Shown here: piece by piece, positions 17,052-27,880 of the stretch
Layout of the letters: each line of letters opens with the position of its first letter
How positions within the stretch are numbered: the first letter of the stretch is position 1
Source: Stenotrophomonas indicatrix
GTDB taxonomy: Bacteria; Pseudomonadota; Gammaproteobacteria; Xanthomonadales; Xanthomonadaceae
DNA length: 64,000 bases
Direction: 5' to 3'
Assembly: GCF_002750975.1 (NCBI RefSeq)
Contig: NZ_PEJS01000001.1
Coordinates: 2,604,001-2,668,000, forward strand
The notes under the pieces: model-generated
Told to the model about the DNA's origin: nothing
The model's input: only the letters and a program-made list of their open reading frames with translations
Database searches by the model: none
Translations under genes and position numbers: made by a program

Positions 17052-18323
17052 CTACCTTCGGACCTGGCCTTCGCCGCGTACCACGAACCGTTCGACTGTC
17101 AGCGCTTCCAGCCCCATCGGGCCATAGGCGTGCAGGCGCGTGGTGGAGATGCCGATCTCGCTGCCGAGGCCAAGCTGGCCACCATCGGAAAAACGCGAAG
17201 ACGCGTTGACCATCACCACCGCCGAGCGCAATGCGCTGACGAAACGCTCGGCACTGGCTACGTCTTCAGTGGCGATCACTTCGGTGTGGTCGGAGGTATA
17301 GGTACGGATGTGCGCGATCGCTGCATCAAGATCGTCGACCACGCGGACCGCCAGTACCAGATCAAGGAATTCGGCGGCATAGTCGTCTTCGCTGGCCGCG
17401 GTGCTCCCCGGCAGCAATGGCTGCGCGCGCTCGTCTGCGCGCAGCTGCACGCCACGTTCGGCCAGCGCCTGTGCAGCACGCGGCAGGAACGCTGCGGCAA
17501 TGTCCCGGTGCACCAGCAGGGTTTCCAGTGAATTGCACGCGGACGGGCGACTGCACTTGCCGTCCACCAGCAGATCGACTGACTTGTCGAGATCGGCACT
17601 GGCATCGACGAACAGGTGGCAGACGCCCTTGTAGTGCTTGATCACCGGTACCCGTGCGTGCTCGGCGACGAAGCGGATCAGGCCTTCGCCACCGCGCGGG
17701 ATGGCCAGGTCGATCAGTTCGTGCAGCTGCAGCAGTTCCAGCATTGCTTCGCGACGCAGGTCGGTCAGCACCGTCACAGCGGCAGGGGGCACGCCGTTGG
17801 CCTTCAATGCCCCCGCCAACGCCTGGGCGATGGCGGTATTGGAATGGATCGCCTCCGAGCCTCCACGCAGGATCACGCCGTTGCCCGCCTTCAGGCACAG
17901 CGCGGCGGCTTCGGCGGTCACGTTCGGGCGAGCTTCGTAGATCATCGCGATCACCCCCAGCGGCACGCGCACCTTCTGTACGCGGATGCCGTTCGGACGC
18001 ACGTCGTCGCGGGTCACCTGCCCGACCGGGTCCGGCAGGCCGGCCACCTCGCGCACGGCGTCGGCCATCGCCAGCAGGCGCGCGGGGTCAAGTGCCAGGC
18101 GGTCGAGCATCGCGCTGCCCACGCCTTTGTCGCGGGCGGCGGCCAGGTCGCGTGCATTGCCTGCAAGAATCTGTCCGGCATTGACCTCCAGCGCCTGCGC
18201 CATCGCCTGCAGCAGTGCCCTGCGCGCATCGCTGTCCAGGCCGGCAACCACCTGGGCCGCGTCGCGGCAGGCACGGGCCTGCGATTCGATTTCACTCATC
18301 GGCATATCCTGCAGTGGGTTCAT
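17052..18323 (-). CDS. proA: Gamma-glutamyl phosphate reductase
   Basis: 423 residues, aldehyde-dehydrogenase fold. It carries the catalytic cysteine in [10 protein letters not shown], the NADPH-binding region with [14 protein letters not shown] and [12 protein letters not shown]. It reduces gamma-glutamyl phosphate to glutamate semialdehyde in proline synthesis. The ATG overlaps the proB stop by four bases. It is the last gene of the long minus-strand arg/pro run and ends at composite A. Confidence 0.96.
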   Translation of the reverse strand: MNPLQDMPMSEIESQARACRDAAQVVAGLDSDARRALLQAMAQALEVNAGQILAGNARDLAAARDKGVGSAMLDRLALDPARLLAMADAVREVAGLPDPVGQVTRDDVRPNGIRVQKVRVPLGVIAMIYEARPNVTAEAAALCLKAGNGVILRGGSEAIHSNTAIAQALAGALKANGVPPAAVTVLTDLRREAMLELLQLHELIDLAIPRGGEGLIRFVAEHARVPVIKHYKGVCHLFVDASADLDKSVDLLVDGKCSRPSACNSLETLLVHRDIAAAFLPRAAQALAERGVQLRADERAQPLLPGSTAASEDDYAAEFLDLVLAVRVVDDLDAAIAHIRTYTSDHTEVIATEDVASAERFVSALRSAVVMVNASSRFSDGGQLGLGSEIGISTTRLHAYGPMGLEALTVERFVVRGEGQVRR

Positions 18324-19477
18324 GGCAGCACCAGATCGTCGCGATGGACGACGGTACCGCCGTAGTTGTAGCCGAGCACGGTCTGGATGTCGCGGGTGTG
18401 GCGGCCGGCAATGCGGCGCACGTCATCGGCGGCGTACTGGCTCACACCACGGGCCACGCACACCCGGCCGGCGTCGGTGTTCCAGCATACCTGCACCATG
18501 TCACCGCGCCGGAACGCGCCGTCGGCACCGGTGATGCCACCGGGCAACAGCGAGGCCCCCTTCTCGCGCATCGCCTGGGCGGCGCCGGCATCGATCAGGA
18601 TCGCGCCTTCGGCGAGCGGAGCGTGGCGCAGCCAGTGCTTGCGGGCCGCCTCACGGCTGCGTGCTGCATGGATACGGGTACCGAACAGGCGATCCTGCGC
18701 CAGCGCGCGCACCACCTCGCCGCTGCGGCCATTGAACAGGTAGGTTTCGATGCCGACACGGCCGGCCTTGGCTGCGGCCTCCAGCTTGGTGCGCATGCCG
18801 CCGGTACCGGCGACCGAACCGGCGCCGCCAGCCATCGCCAGCACGGCATCGTTCAACTCGGCCACTTCATGCAGTGGCCGCGCATCGGCATGCGTGCGCG
18901 GATCGGCACTGTAGAGACCGTCGATGTCGGTGGCGATGAACAGTGCATCGGCATCGACCAGCGCTGCCACCGTCGCGGCCAGGTTGTCGTTGTCACCGAG
19001 CTTGAGCTCATCCACCGAAACGGTGTCGTTCTCGTTGACCACCGGCAGCGCGCCAAGCCGCAGCAGCTCGTTGAGGGTTGCCCGCGCATTGAGATAGCGG
19101 CGGCGGTTGCGCAGATCGTCATGGGTCAGCAGCACCTGCGCCACCGGGCGCTCGAAGAAGCGCTGCCACAGACCGATCAGCTGCGCCTGGCCCAGGGCCG
19201 CCAACGCCTGCCGCGCCGCCATCGCCGCACCGGGTTCATCGGCCCGGGGCAGGATCGCGCGGCCGGCAGCGACCGCGCCGGAGGAGACGATGACGACCTC
19301 GCGCCCGGCCAGCACGTTGGCCGAAACGAACTGGGCCAGGCCCAGCGCGTGGCGCGGCGACAGGCCACCACCGTCGGCGGCCAGCAGGCTGCTGCCGACC
19401 TTGAGCACGGCGCGCCGCCACGACGGCAGCGCTTGTTCGGGGAACGGCGATGCAACGTGGGCGGCGTGGACAGTCAT
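18320..19477 (-). CDS. proB: Glutamate 5-kinase
   Basis: 385 residues from ATG 19477, chosen over an upstream ATG because GAGGCG lies about 6 bases before it. The amino acid kinase domain starts [19 protein letters not shown] and carries [12 protein letters not shown] and [17 protein letters not shown]; the C-terminal part is a PUA domain. First step of proline synthesis, usually inhibited by proline. The start lies just downstream of the yciI-like stop. Confidence 0.95.
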   Translation of the reverse strand: MTVHAAHVASPFPEQALPSWRRAVLKVGSSLLAADGGGLSPRHALGLAQFVSANVLAGREVVIVSSGAVAAGRAILPRADEPGAAMAARQALAALGQAQLIGLWQRFFERPVAQVLLTHDDLRNRRRYLNARATLNELLRLGALPVVNENDTVSVDELKLGDNDNLAATVAALVDADALFIATDIDGLYSADPRTHADARPLHEVAELNDAVLAMAGGAGSVAGTGGMRTKLEAAAKAGRVGIETYLFNGRSGEVVRALAQDRLFGTRIHAARSREAARKHWLRHAPLAEGAILIDAGAAQAMREKGASLLPGGITGADGAFRRGDMVQVCWNTDAGRVCVARGVSQYAADDVRRIAGRHTRDIQTVLGYNYGGTVVHRDDLVLP

Positions 19478-19487
19478 CAGGGGCGCC

Positions 19488-19751
19488 TCAGCGGGTATTC
19501 CATTCATGGACGCTCAGCGCCGATGCCTGCATCGTCACCAGCGGATCTGTGGCGACGATGGCCTGCGCCTGCGCGAGGCTGTCGAGGTTGCACAGCACAT
19601 AGGCGCCACCACTGCCGTCGGCAAAGCCGCCGGTCAGCTGCAGCCGGCCCTCGGCCTGCAACGCATCGAGGAAGTCGCGGTGCGGCTGCACCACGGCGTC
19701 GTTGAAGCCCGGCAGGCGCATCGCCAGCACCAGGTAGACGGTGCCGGCCAT
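19488..19751 (-). CDS. YciI-like protein
   Basis: 87 residues with the YciI/YCII ferredoxin-like pattern: LVLAMRLPGFNDAVVQPHRDFLDAL, then LTGGFADGSGGAYVL and IVATDPLVTMQAS. The family includes small dimeric enzymes and proteins of unknown role. Its ATG overlaps the argH stop (TGATG), so it is translated with argH. Its function in the arg/pro run is not known. Confidence 0.8.
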   Translation of the reverse strand: MAGTVYLVLAMRLPGFNDAVVQPHRDFLDALQAEGRLQLTGGFADGSGGAYVLCNLDSLAQAQAIVATDPLVTMQASALSVHEWNTR

Positions 19752-21046
19752 CAGGACAGCGCCTGCCAGCGCGCGCGCAGTTCATCCAGGCGCAGGTCCG
19801 ACGCCGAACCCGGCGATACGCGCGCCGCCAGGCTGCCTTCCGGCGTGCGCCCCTGCCCTGCACTGTCGGCACCGGCAGCAGCAGCCTTGTAGGCCTCGCG
19901 GAACGGTACGCCCGCTACCGCAGCTTCCACCGCGACATCGGTGGCATACATGCCCGAATCGATCGCTGCACGCAGCTTGTCATCGCGCCATTCCAGGTTG
20001 GCCAGCAGCGCCGGCAGCAGTTCAAGCGCGGCCAGGCCGCGCCCGAAGCCGTGGAAGATGGCGCCCTTGGACGACTGCAGGTCGCGGTGGTAGCCCGACG
20101 GCAGCGACAGCAGCTGCTCGATTTCGGTGCGTGCAGCGGCGACGCTGGCATGGGTCGCGCGCATCAGCTCGATCACGTCCGGATTGCGCTTGTTGGGCAT
20201 GATCGAACTGCCGGTGGTGTACTGCGCCGGCAACGCGACGAAACCGAATTCGGCGCTGGTGAACAGCGACAGGTCCCAGGCAATGCGGCGCAGGTCCAGG
20301 GTGGCACCGCCCAGCGCTTCCAGCGCGGCCAGTTCGAACTTGCCACGCGACAGCTGCGCGTAGATCGGCGAGATCTGCATGCGCGCAAAGCCGAGCGCGG
20401 CGGTGGTGTGCTCGCGATCCAGCGGCAGGTTCACGCCGTAACCGGCGGCGGTGCCAAGCGGATTGGCATCGACCAGTGCATGGGTATCGCGGGCACGCAC
20501 GGCGTTGTCGATGAAGGCTTCGGCCCAACCGGCCCACCACATGCCGGCCGAGGACACCACGGCACGCTGGATGTGGGTGTAACCGGGAATCGGCAGATGC
20601 TGCTCGGCCTGCGCACGGTCAAGTGCCACCTTTGCCACTTCGGCGCTGACCTGCGCCACGCGCTGCAGCTTTTCCTTCAACCACAGCCGGGTGGCGACCA
20701 GGATCTGGTCGTTGCGGCTGCGGCCGGTGTGGATCTTGCGGCCGGCATCGCCAAGGCGCTCGGTCAACCGTGCCTCGATCGCCGAATGGCCATCCTCATA
20801 CTGCGTATCCAGCACGAAACGGCCTTCGCGGAAGTCCTGTGCCAGCACCTCAAGTTCACGCAGCAACCCGGCCAGTTCGTCGGCGCTGAGGATGCCGATG
20901 TGCTGCAAGCCCTGCGCATGCGCGGCACTGGCAGCAATGTCATGCAGGAAGAACTCGCGATCGAGGATCACGTCGTCGCCAGCGAGGAAGGTCTGGATCT
21001 GGGCATCGACAGCGACGCCTGGCTTCTGCCAAAGAAGGTCTGCCAT
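19751..21046 (-). CDS. argH: Argininosuccinate lyase
   Basis: 431 residues of the fumarase/aspartase superfamily. The signature [15 protein letters not shown] holds the catalytic serine loop; [17 protein letters not shown] and [12 protein letters not shown] are also clear. It splits argininosuccinate into arginine and fumarate, the last step of arginine synthesis. It follows argC by 19 bp. Confidence 0.95.
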   Translation of the reverse strand: MADLLWQKPGVAVDAQIQTFLAGDDVILDREFFLHDIAASAAHAQGLQHIGILSADELAGLLRELEVLAQDFREGRFVLDTQYEDGHSAIEARLTERLGDAGRKIHTGRSRNDQILVATRLWLKEKLQRVAQVSAEVAKVALDRAQAEQHLPIPGYTHIQRAVVSSAGMWWAGWAEAFIDNAVRARDTHALVDANPLGTAAGYGVNLPLDREHTTAALGFARMQISPIYAQLSRGKFELAALEALGGATLDLRRIAWDLSLFTSAEFGFVALPAQYTTGSSIMPNKRNPDVIELMRATHASVAAARTEIEQLLSLPSGYHRDLQSSKGAIFHGFGRGLAALELLPALLANLEWRDDKLRAAIDSGMYATDVAVEAAVAGVPFREAYKAAAAGADSAGQGRTPEGSLAARVSPGSASDLRLDELRARWQALS

Positions 21047-21065
21047 GGGGAGCTCCTGTACGGTT

Positions 21066-22022
21066 TCAGTGCGGGATCGACGTCAGTTCGTCGATGCCCA
21101 GCGCAAGATTGAGGTTCTGCATGGCCTGGGTGGCCGCGCCCTTGAGCAGGTTGTCCAGGGTCGCCACCACCACCACCCGCTTGCCGCCCGGGGCGAGCGT
21201 GAAGCCGCCGACCTGGGCACCGTGGCGGCCAGCGATGCGGCTCACCCACGGCGCCTCGTCCACGACCTCGATGAGTGCTTCACCGGCGTAGGCCTGCTGG
21301 AAGCGCTCGACGATCTGCTCGCGGGTCTGCACGCGGTTCAACCACAGGTTGGCGGTGAGGGTGATGCCACGGAAATGCGGCGCGACGTGCGGCATGAATT
21401 CGACCGCCACGCCCAGCTGCACGGAAACCTCGCGCTCATGCACGTGGTTGGTCAGCGCGTACGGCATCAGGTTGTCGGCCAGCAGTTCAACGTTGTTCTT
21501 GTCCGACGGCGAGGTGCCCGCACCCGAGTAGCCGGAAACGCCGAAGCACTGCGGCGGACCAGCCAGCAGATCCAGCAGCGGATGGATCGCCAGCTGCATC
21601 GCGGTGGCATAGCAGCCGGGGTTGCTGATGTGCTTCTGTCCGCGGTAACGGCTGCGGGTAAGCTCGGGCAGGCCGTAGTACCAGGTGTTGTCGAAACGGT
21701 AGTCGGCCGACAGGTCGACGATCACCGTGTCCGGCTTCGCCGTTTCCAGCGCCGCCACGAACGGCGCGGCCAGGCCGTTGGGCAGGGCCAGGATCACCGC
21801 GTCCACGCCCTTGGCGGCAACGGCGTCGGCGTCGAGATTCTCGAACTGCAGTTCGCCCTGCCATTGCGGGTAGTGGTCGGACACGCGCTGCCCGGCCAGT
21901 TCGCGCGAGGACACGAAACCCAGCTGCAGGTTCGGATGCGCTGCCACCAGGCGGATCAGCTCGGCGCCGGTATGGCCGCGGGCGCCGACGATGCCGACGG
22001 TGAACGAGGAGGAAGTGCTCAT
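21066..22022 (-). CDS. argC: N-acetyl-gamma-glutamyl-phosphate reductase
   Basis: 318 residues. N-terminal Rossmann fold ([17 protein letters not shown]) and active-site cysteine in [13 protein letters not shown]. It reduces N-acetylglutamyl phosphate to the semialdehyde, the third step of arginine synthesis. Located between the GNAT gene and argH. Confidence 0.95.
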   Translation of the reverse strand: MSTSSSFTVGIVGARGHTGAELIRLVAAHPNLQLGFVSSRELAGQRVSDHYPQWQGELQFENLDADAVAAKGVDAVILALPNGLAAPFVAALETAKPDTVIVDLSADYRFDNTWYYGLPELTRSRYRGQKHISNPGCYATAMQLAIHPLLDLLAGPPQCFGVSGYSGAGTSPSDKNNVELLADNLMPYALTNHVHEREVSVQLGVAVEFMPHVAPHFRGITLTANLWLNRVQTREQIVERFQQAYAGEALIEVVDEAPWVSRIAGRHGAQVGGFTLAPGGKRVVVVATLDNLLKGAATQAMQNLNLALGIDELTSIPH

Positions 22023-22032
22023 GCGTGCGTGC

Positions 22033-22632
22033 TCATGCGTGCGAATCGAGGCGGTGCTGCAGGTGGCGTTTCACGCCCTGCCATTCCGCATCGATGATGG
22101 AGAAGATGACGGTGTCGCGCGGCGTGCCGTCGGGATGCCGGCGGTGATTGCGCAGCACGCCATCCTGCTTGGCGCCCAGGCGTGCGATCGCGGTGCGCGA
22201 GGTGAAGTTGAACCAGCTGGTTTCAAACACCACGCTCAGGCATTCCAGCCGCTCGAAGGCATGGCTGAGCAGCATCAGCTTGGTTTCGGAGTTGACCCCG
22301 GTGCGCTGCACCGATTCGCCATACCAGGTGTAGCCGATGCTCAGCCGCGGTACGTCCGGTTGCAGATCGTAGTAACGGGTGGTGCCGACGATCTGGTCGT
22401 TGGCATCGAACACCACGAACGGCAGCACCTTGCCTTCGGCCTGTGCCTGCAGCGCCGCCTGCACATAGCAGGTCATGGCCTTCGCATCGGGCACCTGGGT
22501 GTACCAGAGCCTGGACAGCGCGCCTTCGCCCAACGCGCCGCGCAGGCCATCGATGTGGCTCATCTGCAGCGGTTCCAGCCGCGCATGCGTGCCGGTCAAC
22601 GTGGGTACCCGGGTCCAGTCTGCGTGGTTCAT
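22033..22632 (-). CDS. GNAT-family N-acetyltransferase
   Basis: 199 residues from ATG 22632, with GGAGGG 8-9 bases upstream. RimJ/RimL-like acetyltransferase: [12 protein letters not shown] near the start, [42 protein letters not shown] (acetyl-CoA binding region) and [17 protein letters not shown]. It begins 5 bases after the argB stop. Operon context hints at a link to arginine metabolism, but glutamate acetylation is already covered by the fused ArgB protein, so the substrate is open. Confidence 0.8.
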   Translation of the reverse strand: MNHADWTRVPTLTGTHARLEPLQMSHIDGLRGALGEGALSRLWYTQVPDAKAMTCYVQAALQAQAEGKVLPFVVFDANDQIVGTTRYYDLQPDVPRLSIGYTWYGESVQRTGVNSETKLMLLSHAFERLECLSVVFETSWFNFTSRTAIARLGAKQDGVLRNHRRHPDGTPRDTVIFSIIDAEWQGVKRHLQHRLDSHA

Positions 22633-22637
22633 CGCGC

Positions 22638-23966
22638 TCAGCCCTCCAGGCTCGGCGCACGCACCGCGCAGTGGTCGACATAGGTCCTGATCCGGTCGAT
22701 GCCATCGGCACCGTACCAGAACACCTTCCAATGACCCTGCTTGTAGCAGCCATCGGACTCGGCGTAGTAGAAGTGGTTGATCGGGTTGCCGTTGCGCGAG
22801 CGCCAGAACAGCTGCGGGGTTTCCTCGCGCATCACGTTCCAGACCGCGCGGCCAAGCCCTTCGCCCTGCGCATCATCGAGCACGGCGAACTTGTCCAGGT
22901 ACACGCCCTCGGCCTCATCGGTGAGGATCACCGCCGTGCGGTAGTTCTCGCTGACGTACGCGCGCAGCAGCGTGGTCCTCTCGAAATAGTCCGGCACCAG
23001 GGTGCGGCCGAAACTGGATTCGATCAGGCCCTTCAGGCGCGGCAGGTCCAGCTCGCTCCAAGCGGTTGCACGCAGCACCTTCTCGCCCTTGCGCACCAGC
23101 GTTCCCGAGCCCTTGTGGGTGAACAGTTCCTTGGCCAGGTCGGCCGGCCGGGTGATCGACACCGACGATTCCAGCGGCAACCGGTCCAGCAGGGACTTGA
23201 TCTGTTCGATCTTCACCTTCATGCCACCGTGGATCCACGGTTGCGCGATCAGGTGGTCGTACTCGGTGGACAGGTTGATCGAATCAATCACGCTGCCCTG
23301 CTCGTCCAGCAGGCCGCCGGTACCGGTCAGGAAGATGATCTTGTACGGCTGCAGCTCCTGCACCAGTTCGTTGGCGGCGAAGTCGGCATTGACGTTGAGG
23401 ATCTGCCCACCGGCGGTCTCGCCCAGGCTGGTGATGACCGGGATCGAGCCGGCACGCAGGCTGGCCTCGATCGGCGCCAGGTTGACCTTCTTCACCTCGC
23501 CGACCAGGCCGTAGGTGTCCAGGCCCAGGTACTCCGCCTCGAACACGCCGCCGGTGATGGAGGTGGCGCGCGCGCCGTTCTGCTGCAGCGCTTCGACCAG
23601 GCGCAGGTTGGATTGCTGGAACACCCGGCGCACGATCGCCAGCGCTTCCGGCGAGGTCACCCGCAGGCCGTTGACCGTCTGCTTTTCAATGCCGGCGGCC
23701 GACAGTTCCGCATCCAGCTGCGGGCCGGCGCCATGCAGCACGATCGGGGTCAGGCCGACTTCCTGCAGGAACGACAGCGAGGAGGTCAGCGCGTCGAGAT
23801 CGTCGCGCAGCACCGCGCCGCCGACCTTGACCACGGCGAAGCGCTTGGCGTCCAGCTGCGAAAAGCGCTTGAGGTACTGGCTGATCTCCTTCGCGCTGGC
23901 CATGCTCGAAAGCAGGCGCACGATGGTCTGGCGGGTCTGGCGGTGGGGCTGGAGGGCAGGAGACAT
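22638..23966 (-). CDS. argB: Bifunctional N-acetylglutamate synthase/kinase
   Basis: 442 residues. Residues ~30-290 are an acetylglutamate kinase-type amino acid kinase domain ([34 protein letters not shown]); residues ~295-442 are a GNAT-type synthase domain ([43 protein letters not shown]). This is the fused NAGS/K described from Xanthomonas campestris, catalysing the first two steps of arginine synthesis. The N-terminus starts with the same kind of [15 protein letters not shown] segment as that protein, which supports the ATG at 23966 despite a poor ribosome binding site. Confidence 0.93.
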   Translation of the reverse strand: MSPALQPHRQTRQTIVRLLSSMASAKEISQYLKRFSQLDAKRFAVVKVGGAVLRDDLDALTSSLSFLQEVGLTPIVLHGAGPQLDAELSAAGIEKQTVNGLRVTSPEALAIVRRVFQQSNLRLVEALQQNGARATSITGGVFEAEYLGLDTYGLVGEVKKVNLAPIEASLRAGSIPVITSLGETAGGQILNVNADFAANELVQELQPYKIIFLTGTGGLLDEQGSVIDSINLSTEYDHLIAQPWIHGGMKVKIEQIKSLLDRLPLESSVSITRPADLAKELFTHKGSGTLVRKGEKVLRATAWSELDLPRLKGLIESSFGRTLVPDYFERTTLLRAYVSENYRTAVILTDEAEGVYLDKFAVLDDAQGEGLGRAVWNVMREETPQLFWRSRNGNPINHFYYAESDGCYKQGHWKVFWYGADGIDRIRTYVDHCAVRAPSLEG

Positions 23967-24040
23967 TTCGGTTTCGTCACAGGCGGCGGTCGCCGCGTTG
24001 CAGTTCCGCCGCGCAGAAGCGCAGCGGCGTTGTGGGTCGA

Positions 24041-25129
24041 TCAGGCGCCGGCGGCGATGATCCGGTGTACGGCGTCGGTATAGCGCTGCAGCTGCTCCAG
24101 CGTCACGAACTCATCGGCGGTGTGGGCCTGGGCGATGTCGCCCGGACCGAACACCATCGTGGTGTAGCCACCGGCCGAGAACAGCGACGCCTCGGTCCAG
24201 AAGTCCACCGCGTTGCCGATCGGCAGGTCCAGCGCGTCGGCCACGTCGCGCGCCAGCAGGCGGCGGTGCTCGGCTTCGGCGATATCCCCTGCCGGCAGGC
24301 TGGGGCCACGGAAGGTTTCGGTGAACAGCGCCGCTTCCGGTTCGGCAAAGCCGGCAAAGGTCGCCAGCAGCACATCGATATCCATCGACGGCAGCGGCCG
24401 GAAACCAAAACGCACTTCCGCCGCCGGTGCGATCATGTTGGCCTTGATGCCACCTTCCACGCGCCCGATGTTGAAGCGCAGGCCGGTCAATCCACCGAAG
24501 CGTGCCGAGGCCAGCGATTGGACATGGTCCAGCGCGCGGTTGCCCCAGCGCATCGCCTGGTGCAGCGCACTGGCGGCTGCATCCTGCTTGCCCGACGCAT
24601 GGCCAGCACGGCCGGCGAACTGCATCAGTACCGAGCTGATGCCACGATGCGCGAGCACCGCCTCGCTCATGGTCGGTTCGGCCACCAGCACCGCTTCGTA
24701 CGCAATGCCCCGGGCCAGGAACGCCGCGATGCAGCGCGGATCGTTGGCTTCTTCATCGCTGGAGAACAGGAAGGCCGCGTCGCCATCACTGGCATTGGCG
24801 GCCGCCACCAGCGCCGCGGCCGCGCCCTTGATGTCACACACGCCAAGGCCGACCACGCGGTCGTCCAGGCGGCGCATCACGTGCGGGTCGGCACTCCAGT
24901 GCGGCGAGTCCGGCACGGTGTCCAGATGCACGTTGAACAGGTACTTCGGCGTGCCGCGCACGGCATACAGGCTGACCGCGCCGGCGCCATGGTCGATCAC
25001 CTCCACATTGAACCCGGGCAGGTTGTCGCGCAGGTAATCGAAGATGCCACCGGTGGTGATCGCACGCGGCGGGTTGCGGGTGTCGAAGGACACCAGTGCC
25101 TGCAGGTGATCGAGCGTCTGTTCAAGCAT
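24041..25129 (-). CDS. argE: N-acetylcitrulline/N-acetylornithine deacetylase
   Basis: 362 residues of the M20 metallopeptidase family with metal ligands in [19 protein letters not shown] and [10 protein letters not shown]. In Xanthomonas the matching enzyme removes the acetyl group from N-acetylcitrulline, because carbamoylation occurs on acetylornithine. The presence of argF' in the same operon supports that role here. Confidence 0.9.
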   Translation of the reverse strand: MLEQTLDHLQALVSFDTRNPPRAITTGGIFDYLRDNLPGFNVEVIDHGAGAVSLYAVRGTPKYLFNVHLDTVPDSPHWSADPHVMRRLDDRVVGLGVCDIKGAAAALVAAANASDGDAAFLFSSDEEANDPRCIAAFLARGIAYEAVLVAEPTMSEAVLAHRGISSVLMQFAGRAGHASGKQDAAASALHQAMRWGNRALDHVQSLASARFGGLTGLRFNIGRVEGGIKANMIAPAAEVRFGFRPLPSMDIDVLLATFAGFAEPEAALFTETFRGPSLPAGDIAEAEHRRLLARDVADALDLPIGNAVDFWTEASLFSAGGYTTMVFGPGDIAQAHTADEFVTLEQLQRYTDAVHRIIAAGA

Positions 25130-25154
25130 GAATCAACAGTTCCTGTGGAATTCC

Positions 25155-25218
25155 GCCGGGCATGGCCCGGCATGGATATCGTGCTGCCAGCATCCGCCGG
25201 GCATGGCCCGGCGCTACC
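25155..25218. repeat. SMAG-like hairpins between argG and argE
   Basis: One stem without the tetranucleotide tip (25155-25171) and one complete unit ending in CTACC (25196-25218), both with GCCGGGC/GCCCGGC arms. They lie in the 146-bp gap inside the minus-strand arg run. Confidence 0.75.
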
Positions 25219-25275
25219 GGAATGCGTGCGCCGCGCCAACGGCGCAGGGTTAAGGTGGAATGCGTGGTCAACCGC

Positions 25276-26469
25276 TCAGCGGTTGACCTGCGCGTAGAGG
25301 GTGGAGCTCATGCCGAACAGCTTGATGAAGCCCTCGGCTTCTTCCACGCCCCAGTCGGCCGACTGCGCATAGGTGGCGCCCTTGGTGTTGAGCAGGTGCG
25401 GCGACTTCACCGCAACGGCGTCGACGCGGCCGCCACGGGTTTCCAGCACCACTTCGCCGTTGACCTTGGCCTGCGAAGACTTCAGGAAGGCTTCGATGTC
25501 GGTCTTCAGCGGGTCGTGGTAGAAGCCTTCGTACACCAGTTCCACCCACTTGCGCGCCACGTCCGGCTTGAAGCGGTTCTGCTGCTTGGTCAGCACCGCA
25601 TCTTCCAGCGCGCGGTGCGCGGCCAGCAGCGAGACCAGGCCCGGTGCCTCGAACACGATGCGGCCCTTCAGGCCGATCACGGTGTCGCCGGTGTACACGC
25701 CACGGCCGACGCCGTAGGGGGCGAACAGCTTGTTGAGCTGGGCCAGGATCTGCTCGCCCGGCAGTGCCTTGCCATTGAGCTCGACGGCTTCGCCTTCGAC
25801 GAACTTCAGGGTGACAGTCAGCGCCTGTTCCGGCCACTCGGCGCGCGGTGCGCACCAGCCACGGGCGCCCTCGCCCGGTGCTTCCCAACGATCGATCTCG
25901 CCGCCGGACATGGTCAGGCCCAGCAGGTTCTCGTTGATGGTGTAGGCCTGCTGCTTGGCGCGCACGCCGAAGCCACGCTCTTCCAGGTACTTCTGCTCGT
26001 AGGCGCGGGTCTGTGTGTGTTCCTTCTGGATCTCGCGGATCGGCGCGATGATCTGGTAGTCGCCCAGGGCCTTCACTGCCAGGTCGAAGCGCACCTGGTC
26101 GTTGCCCATGCCGGTGCAGCCGTGGGCGATGATGTTGGTGCCCAGTTCGGCAGCGCGCTTGAGCGCGGCATCGACAATCAGGTAACGGTCCGACACCAGC
26201 AGCGGGTACTGGCCCTGGTAGCCCTCGCCGGCCCACACGAACGGCTTGACGAAGCCGGACCAGATGGCCGGACCGCCATCGACGGTCTGGTGGCTGGTGA
26301 CACCCAGCTCGGCGGCACGCTTCTCGATGAAATCGCGCTCTTCGTCATCCACGCCGCCGGTATCGGCGAACACGGTATGCACGTTGTAGCCGCGCTCCTG
26401 CAGGTACGGCACGCAGAAGCTGGTATCAAGGCCGCCGGAGAAGGCGAGAACGACGTCTTTGTTGCTCAT
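25276..26469 (-). CDS. argG: Argininosuccinate synthase
   Basis: 397 residues from ATG 26469. The PP-loop [15 protein letters not shown] is at the N-terminus; [13 protein letters not shown] and [16 protein letters not shown] are typical. It joins citrulline and aspartate using ATP. Located between argF' and argE. Confidence 0.95.
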   Translation of the reverse strand: MSNKDVVLAFSGGLDTSFCVPYLQERGYNVHTVFADTGGVDDEERDFIEKRAAELGVTSHQTVDGGPAIWSGFVKPFVWAGEGYQGQYPLLVSDRYLIVDAALKRAAELGTNIIAHGCTGMGNDQVRFDLAVKALGDYQIIAPIREIQKEHTQTRAYEQKYLEERGFGVRAKQQAYTINENLLGLTMSGGEIDRWEAPGEGARGWCAPRAEWPEQALTVTLKFVEGEAVELNGKALPGEQILAQLNKLFAPYGVGRGVYTGDTVIGLKGRIVFEAPGLVSLLAAHRALEDAVLTKQQNRFKPDVARKWVELVYEGFYHDPLKTDIEAFLKSSQAKVNGEVVLETRGGRVDAVAVKSPHLLNTKGATYAQSADWGVEEAEGFIKLFGMSSTLYAQVNR

Positions 26470-26484
26470 GGGGGGTATGTCCTG

Positions 26485-26508
26485 GTAGCGCCGGGCCATG
26501 CCCGGCGG
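26485..26508. repeat. SMAG-like hairpin between argF' and argG
   Basis: GTAG followed by a GCCGGGC/GCCCGGC-type stem, 15 bp upstream of the argG ATG, inside the 71-bp intergenic gap. Confidence 0.75.
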
Positions 26509-26540
26509 ATTGTCTGGAATGCGTGAACGACGTACGAAAA

Positions 26541-27551
26541 TCAGCGGCCGGCAACAGCAGCCATGATCGCCTTCTGCACATGCAGGCGATTCTCGGCTTC
26601 GTTGATGGCGATGCACTGCGGCGAATCCATCACGCCGTCGGTCGCCTTGACGTTGCGACGCAGCGGCAGGCAGTGGCTGAACACGCCGTTGTTGGTCAGG
26701 GCCATCTTCCGCTCGTCGACGATGAAGTGCTTGAACTGGTCGCGGATCGGCTTCTCCGGCTCCCAGTTGCCGAAGAACGGCAGCGCGCCCCAGCTCTTGG
26801 CGTAGACCACGTCGGCACCGACATAGGCACTGTCGATGTCATGGCTGATCTTCAGCGAACCGCCGCTCTCGGCCACGTTCTGCTCGGCCCAGCCCATGTA
26901 GCGCTCGTCGAGGATGTAGTCGGCGGTCGGGCACAGCAGCGTCACGTCCATGCCCATGCGGGTGGCGATGGTCAGCGCCGAGTTGGCCACTGCGGTGTTC
27001 AGCGGCTTGGGGTGGTAGGTCCAGGTCAGCACGTACTTCTTGCCGCGCAGGTCCTGGGTACCGAAATGCTCCTGCAGGGCCATCACGTGCGCCAGTTCCT
27101 GGCACGGATGGGTGATGGTCTCCATGTTGATCACCGGCACCGGCGAGTATCTGGCGAAACTCTCGAGCACGACGTCCTGGCGGTCGTAGGCCCAGTCGAC
27201 GAACTTCGGGAACGCGCGCACGGCGATGATGTCGCAGTAGCGGCCGAGCACCTTGGCTACTTCAGCGATGTGCTCTTCGGTATCGCCGTCCATCACCGTG
27301 CCGAGGTTGAACTCGATCGGCCATGCATCCTTGCCCGGCTGCAGCACCACTGCGTGGGCACCGAGCTGGAACGCGCCCAGCTCGAAACTGGTGCGGGTGC
27401 GCATGGACGGATTGAAGAACACCAGCGCGATCGACTTGCCCTTGAGCTGGTCGCCGAGCTTGTTGCGCTTGAACAGCGCAGCCTGGGTCAGCAGCGCGTC
27501 AAGTTCGCTGCGGCTCCAGTCCTGGGTGTTCAGGAAGTGCTTGGGGGACAT
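26541..27551 (-). CDS. argF': N-acetylornithine carbamoyltransferase
   Basis: 336 residues from ATG 27551; AAGGA precedes three ATGs in a row, and the third gives [12 protein letters not shown], matching the Xanthomonas protein start. The carbamoyl phosphate motif [11 protein letters not shown] and [14 protein letters not shown] are present. Glu92 in DGDTEEH, which in the X. campestris enzyme selects acetyl- over succinylornithine, is kept, as is the carboxylated lysine (Lys302). The gene is preceded by the attenuator at 27665-27862. Confidence 0.93.
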   Translation of the reverse strand: MSPKHFLNTQDWSRSELDALLTQAALFKRNKLGDQLKGKSIALVFFNPSMRTRTSFELGAFQLGAHAVVLQPGKDAWPIEFNLGTVMDGDTEEHIAEVAKVLGRYCDIIAVRAFPKFVDWAYDRQDVVLESFARYSPVPVINMETITHPCQELAHVMALQEHFGTQDLRGKKYVLTWTYHPKPLNTAVANSALTIATRMGMDVTLLCPTADYILDERYMGWAEQNVAESGGSLKISHDIDSAYVGADVVYAKSWGALPFFGNWEPEKPIRDQFKHFIVDERKMALTNNGVFSHCLPLRRNVKATDGVMDSPQCIAINEAENRLHVQKAIMAAVAGR

Positions 27552-27664
27552 CATCATTCCTTGCATGAGCGGCGCCGAGGGTCGACGCGGTGGAAGGTGG
27601 AAGGGAAAACCGGGAACCAGGGTTGTACGAAAAGGTTGCAGATGAAGCTTTCAGAACGCGGAAA

Positions 27665-27698
27665 CGAAAAAACCCAGCCGGCGGGCTGGGTTTTTTTC
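27665..27698 (-). terminator. Intrinsic terminator of the argF' leader (segments 3:4)
   Basis: On the minus strand AACCCAGCC (27692-27684) pairs with GGCTGGGTT (27679-27671), loop of four, followed by a T-run. It lies between the leader ORF and argF', 114 bp before the argF' start. The structure is symmetric enough to work on the plus strand too. Confidence 0.85.
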
Positions 27699-27716
27699 GG
27701 ACGAACAGCAGAAAGC

Positions 27717-27749
27717 TCCGGATTACCCAGCGAGAATGTGGGGTTCCGG
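27717..27749 (-). promoter_or_regulatory. Attenuator segments 1 and 2 of the argF' leader
   Basis: Segment 1 (CCGGAACCC, 27749-27741) can pair with segment 2 (GGGTAATCCGG, 27728-27718). Segment 2 can instead pair through GCTGGGT (27731-27725) with ACCCAGC of the terminator's first arm. Segment 1 lies directly after the Arg codons, so a ribosome stalled there would mask it and allow the 2:3 antiterminator. Confidence 0.65.
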
Positions 27750-27824
27750 TCGACGGGCACGCGACGTCATGCCAGTGGCCTGGCGGGCGGCGCTGCTGTC
27801 GTGCTGGAAGTCGGTGAGCTTCAT
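27723..27824 (-). CDS. Arginine leader peptide (candidate)
   Basis: A 33-codon ORF begins MKLTDFQHD and ends TSRARRPEPHILAG. Codons 22, 24 and 25 are Arg (CGT GCC CGT CGA). It starts about 4 nt after the predicted transcription start, so translation would be nearly leaderless; no Shine-Dalgarno is seen. It is followed by mutually exclusive hairpins and an intrinsic terminator ahead of argF'. The layout matches ribosome-mediated attenuation as in trp or his leaders. Confidence 0.65.
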   Translation of the reverse strand: MKLTDFQHDSSAARQATGMTSRARRPEPHILAG

Positions 27825-27834
27825 TGGTCGGCAA

Positions 27835-27862
27835 TCTTTACATGCGGCCGGGGCCGGCGCAA
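27835..27862 (-). promoter_or_regulatory. Probable promoter of the argF' leader
   Basis: On the minus strand TTGCGC (27862-27857), a 16-bp spacer and TAAAGA (27840-27835) predict a start at about 27828, 4 nt before the leader ORF ATG. Confidence 0.5.
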
Positions 27863-27880
27863 GAGGCCGGCGTCGCAGAA

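Noticed and set aside
16590-17531. Open frames through composite A reading GMDAAAKPPWTGSRR-type peptides
   Set aside because: They are translations of the twin-GGA core and flanking repeats; the same peptide recurs at 60209-60779 in different frames, and covariation of stems does not respect codons.
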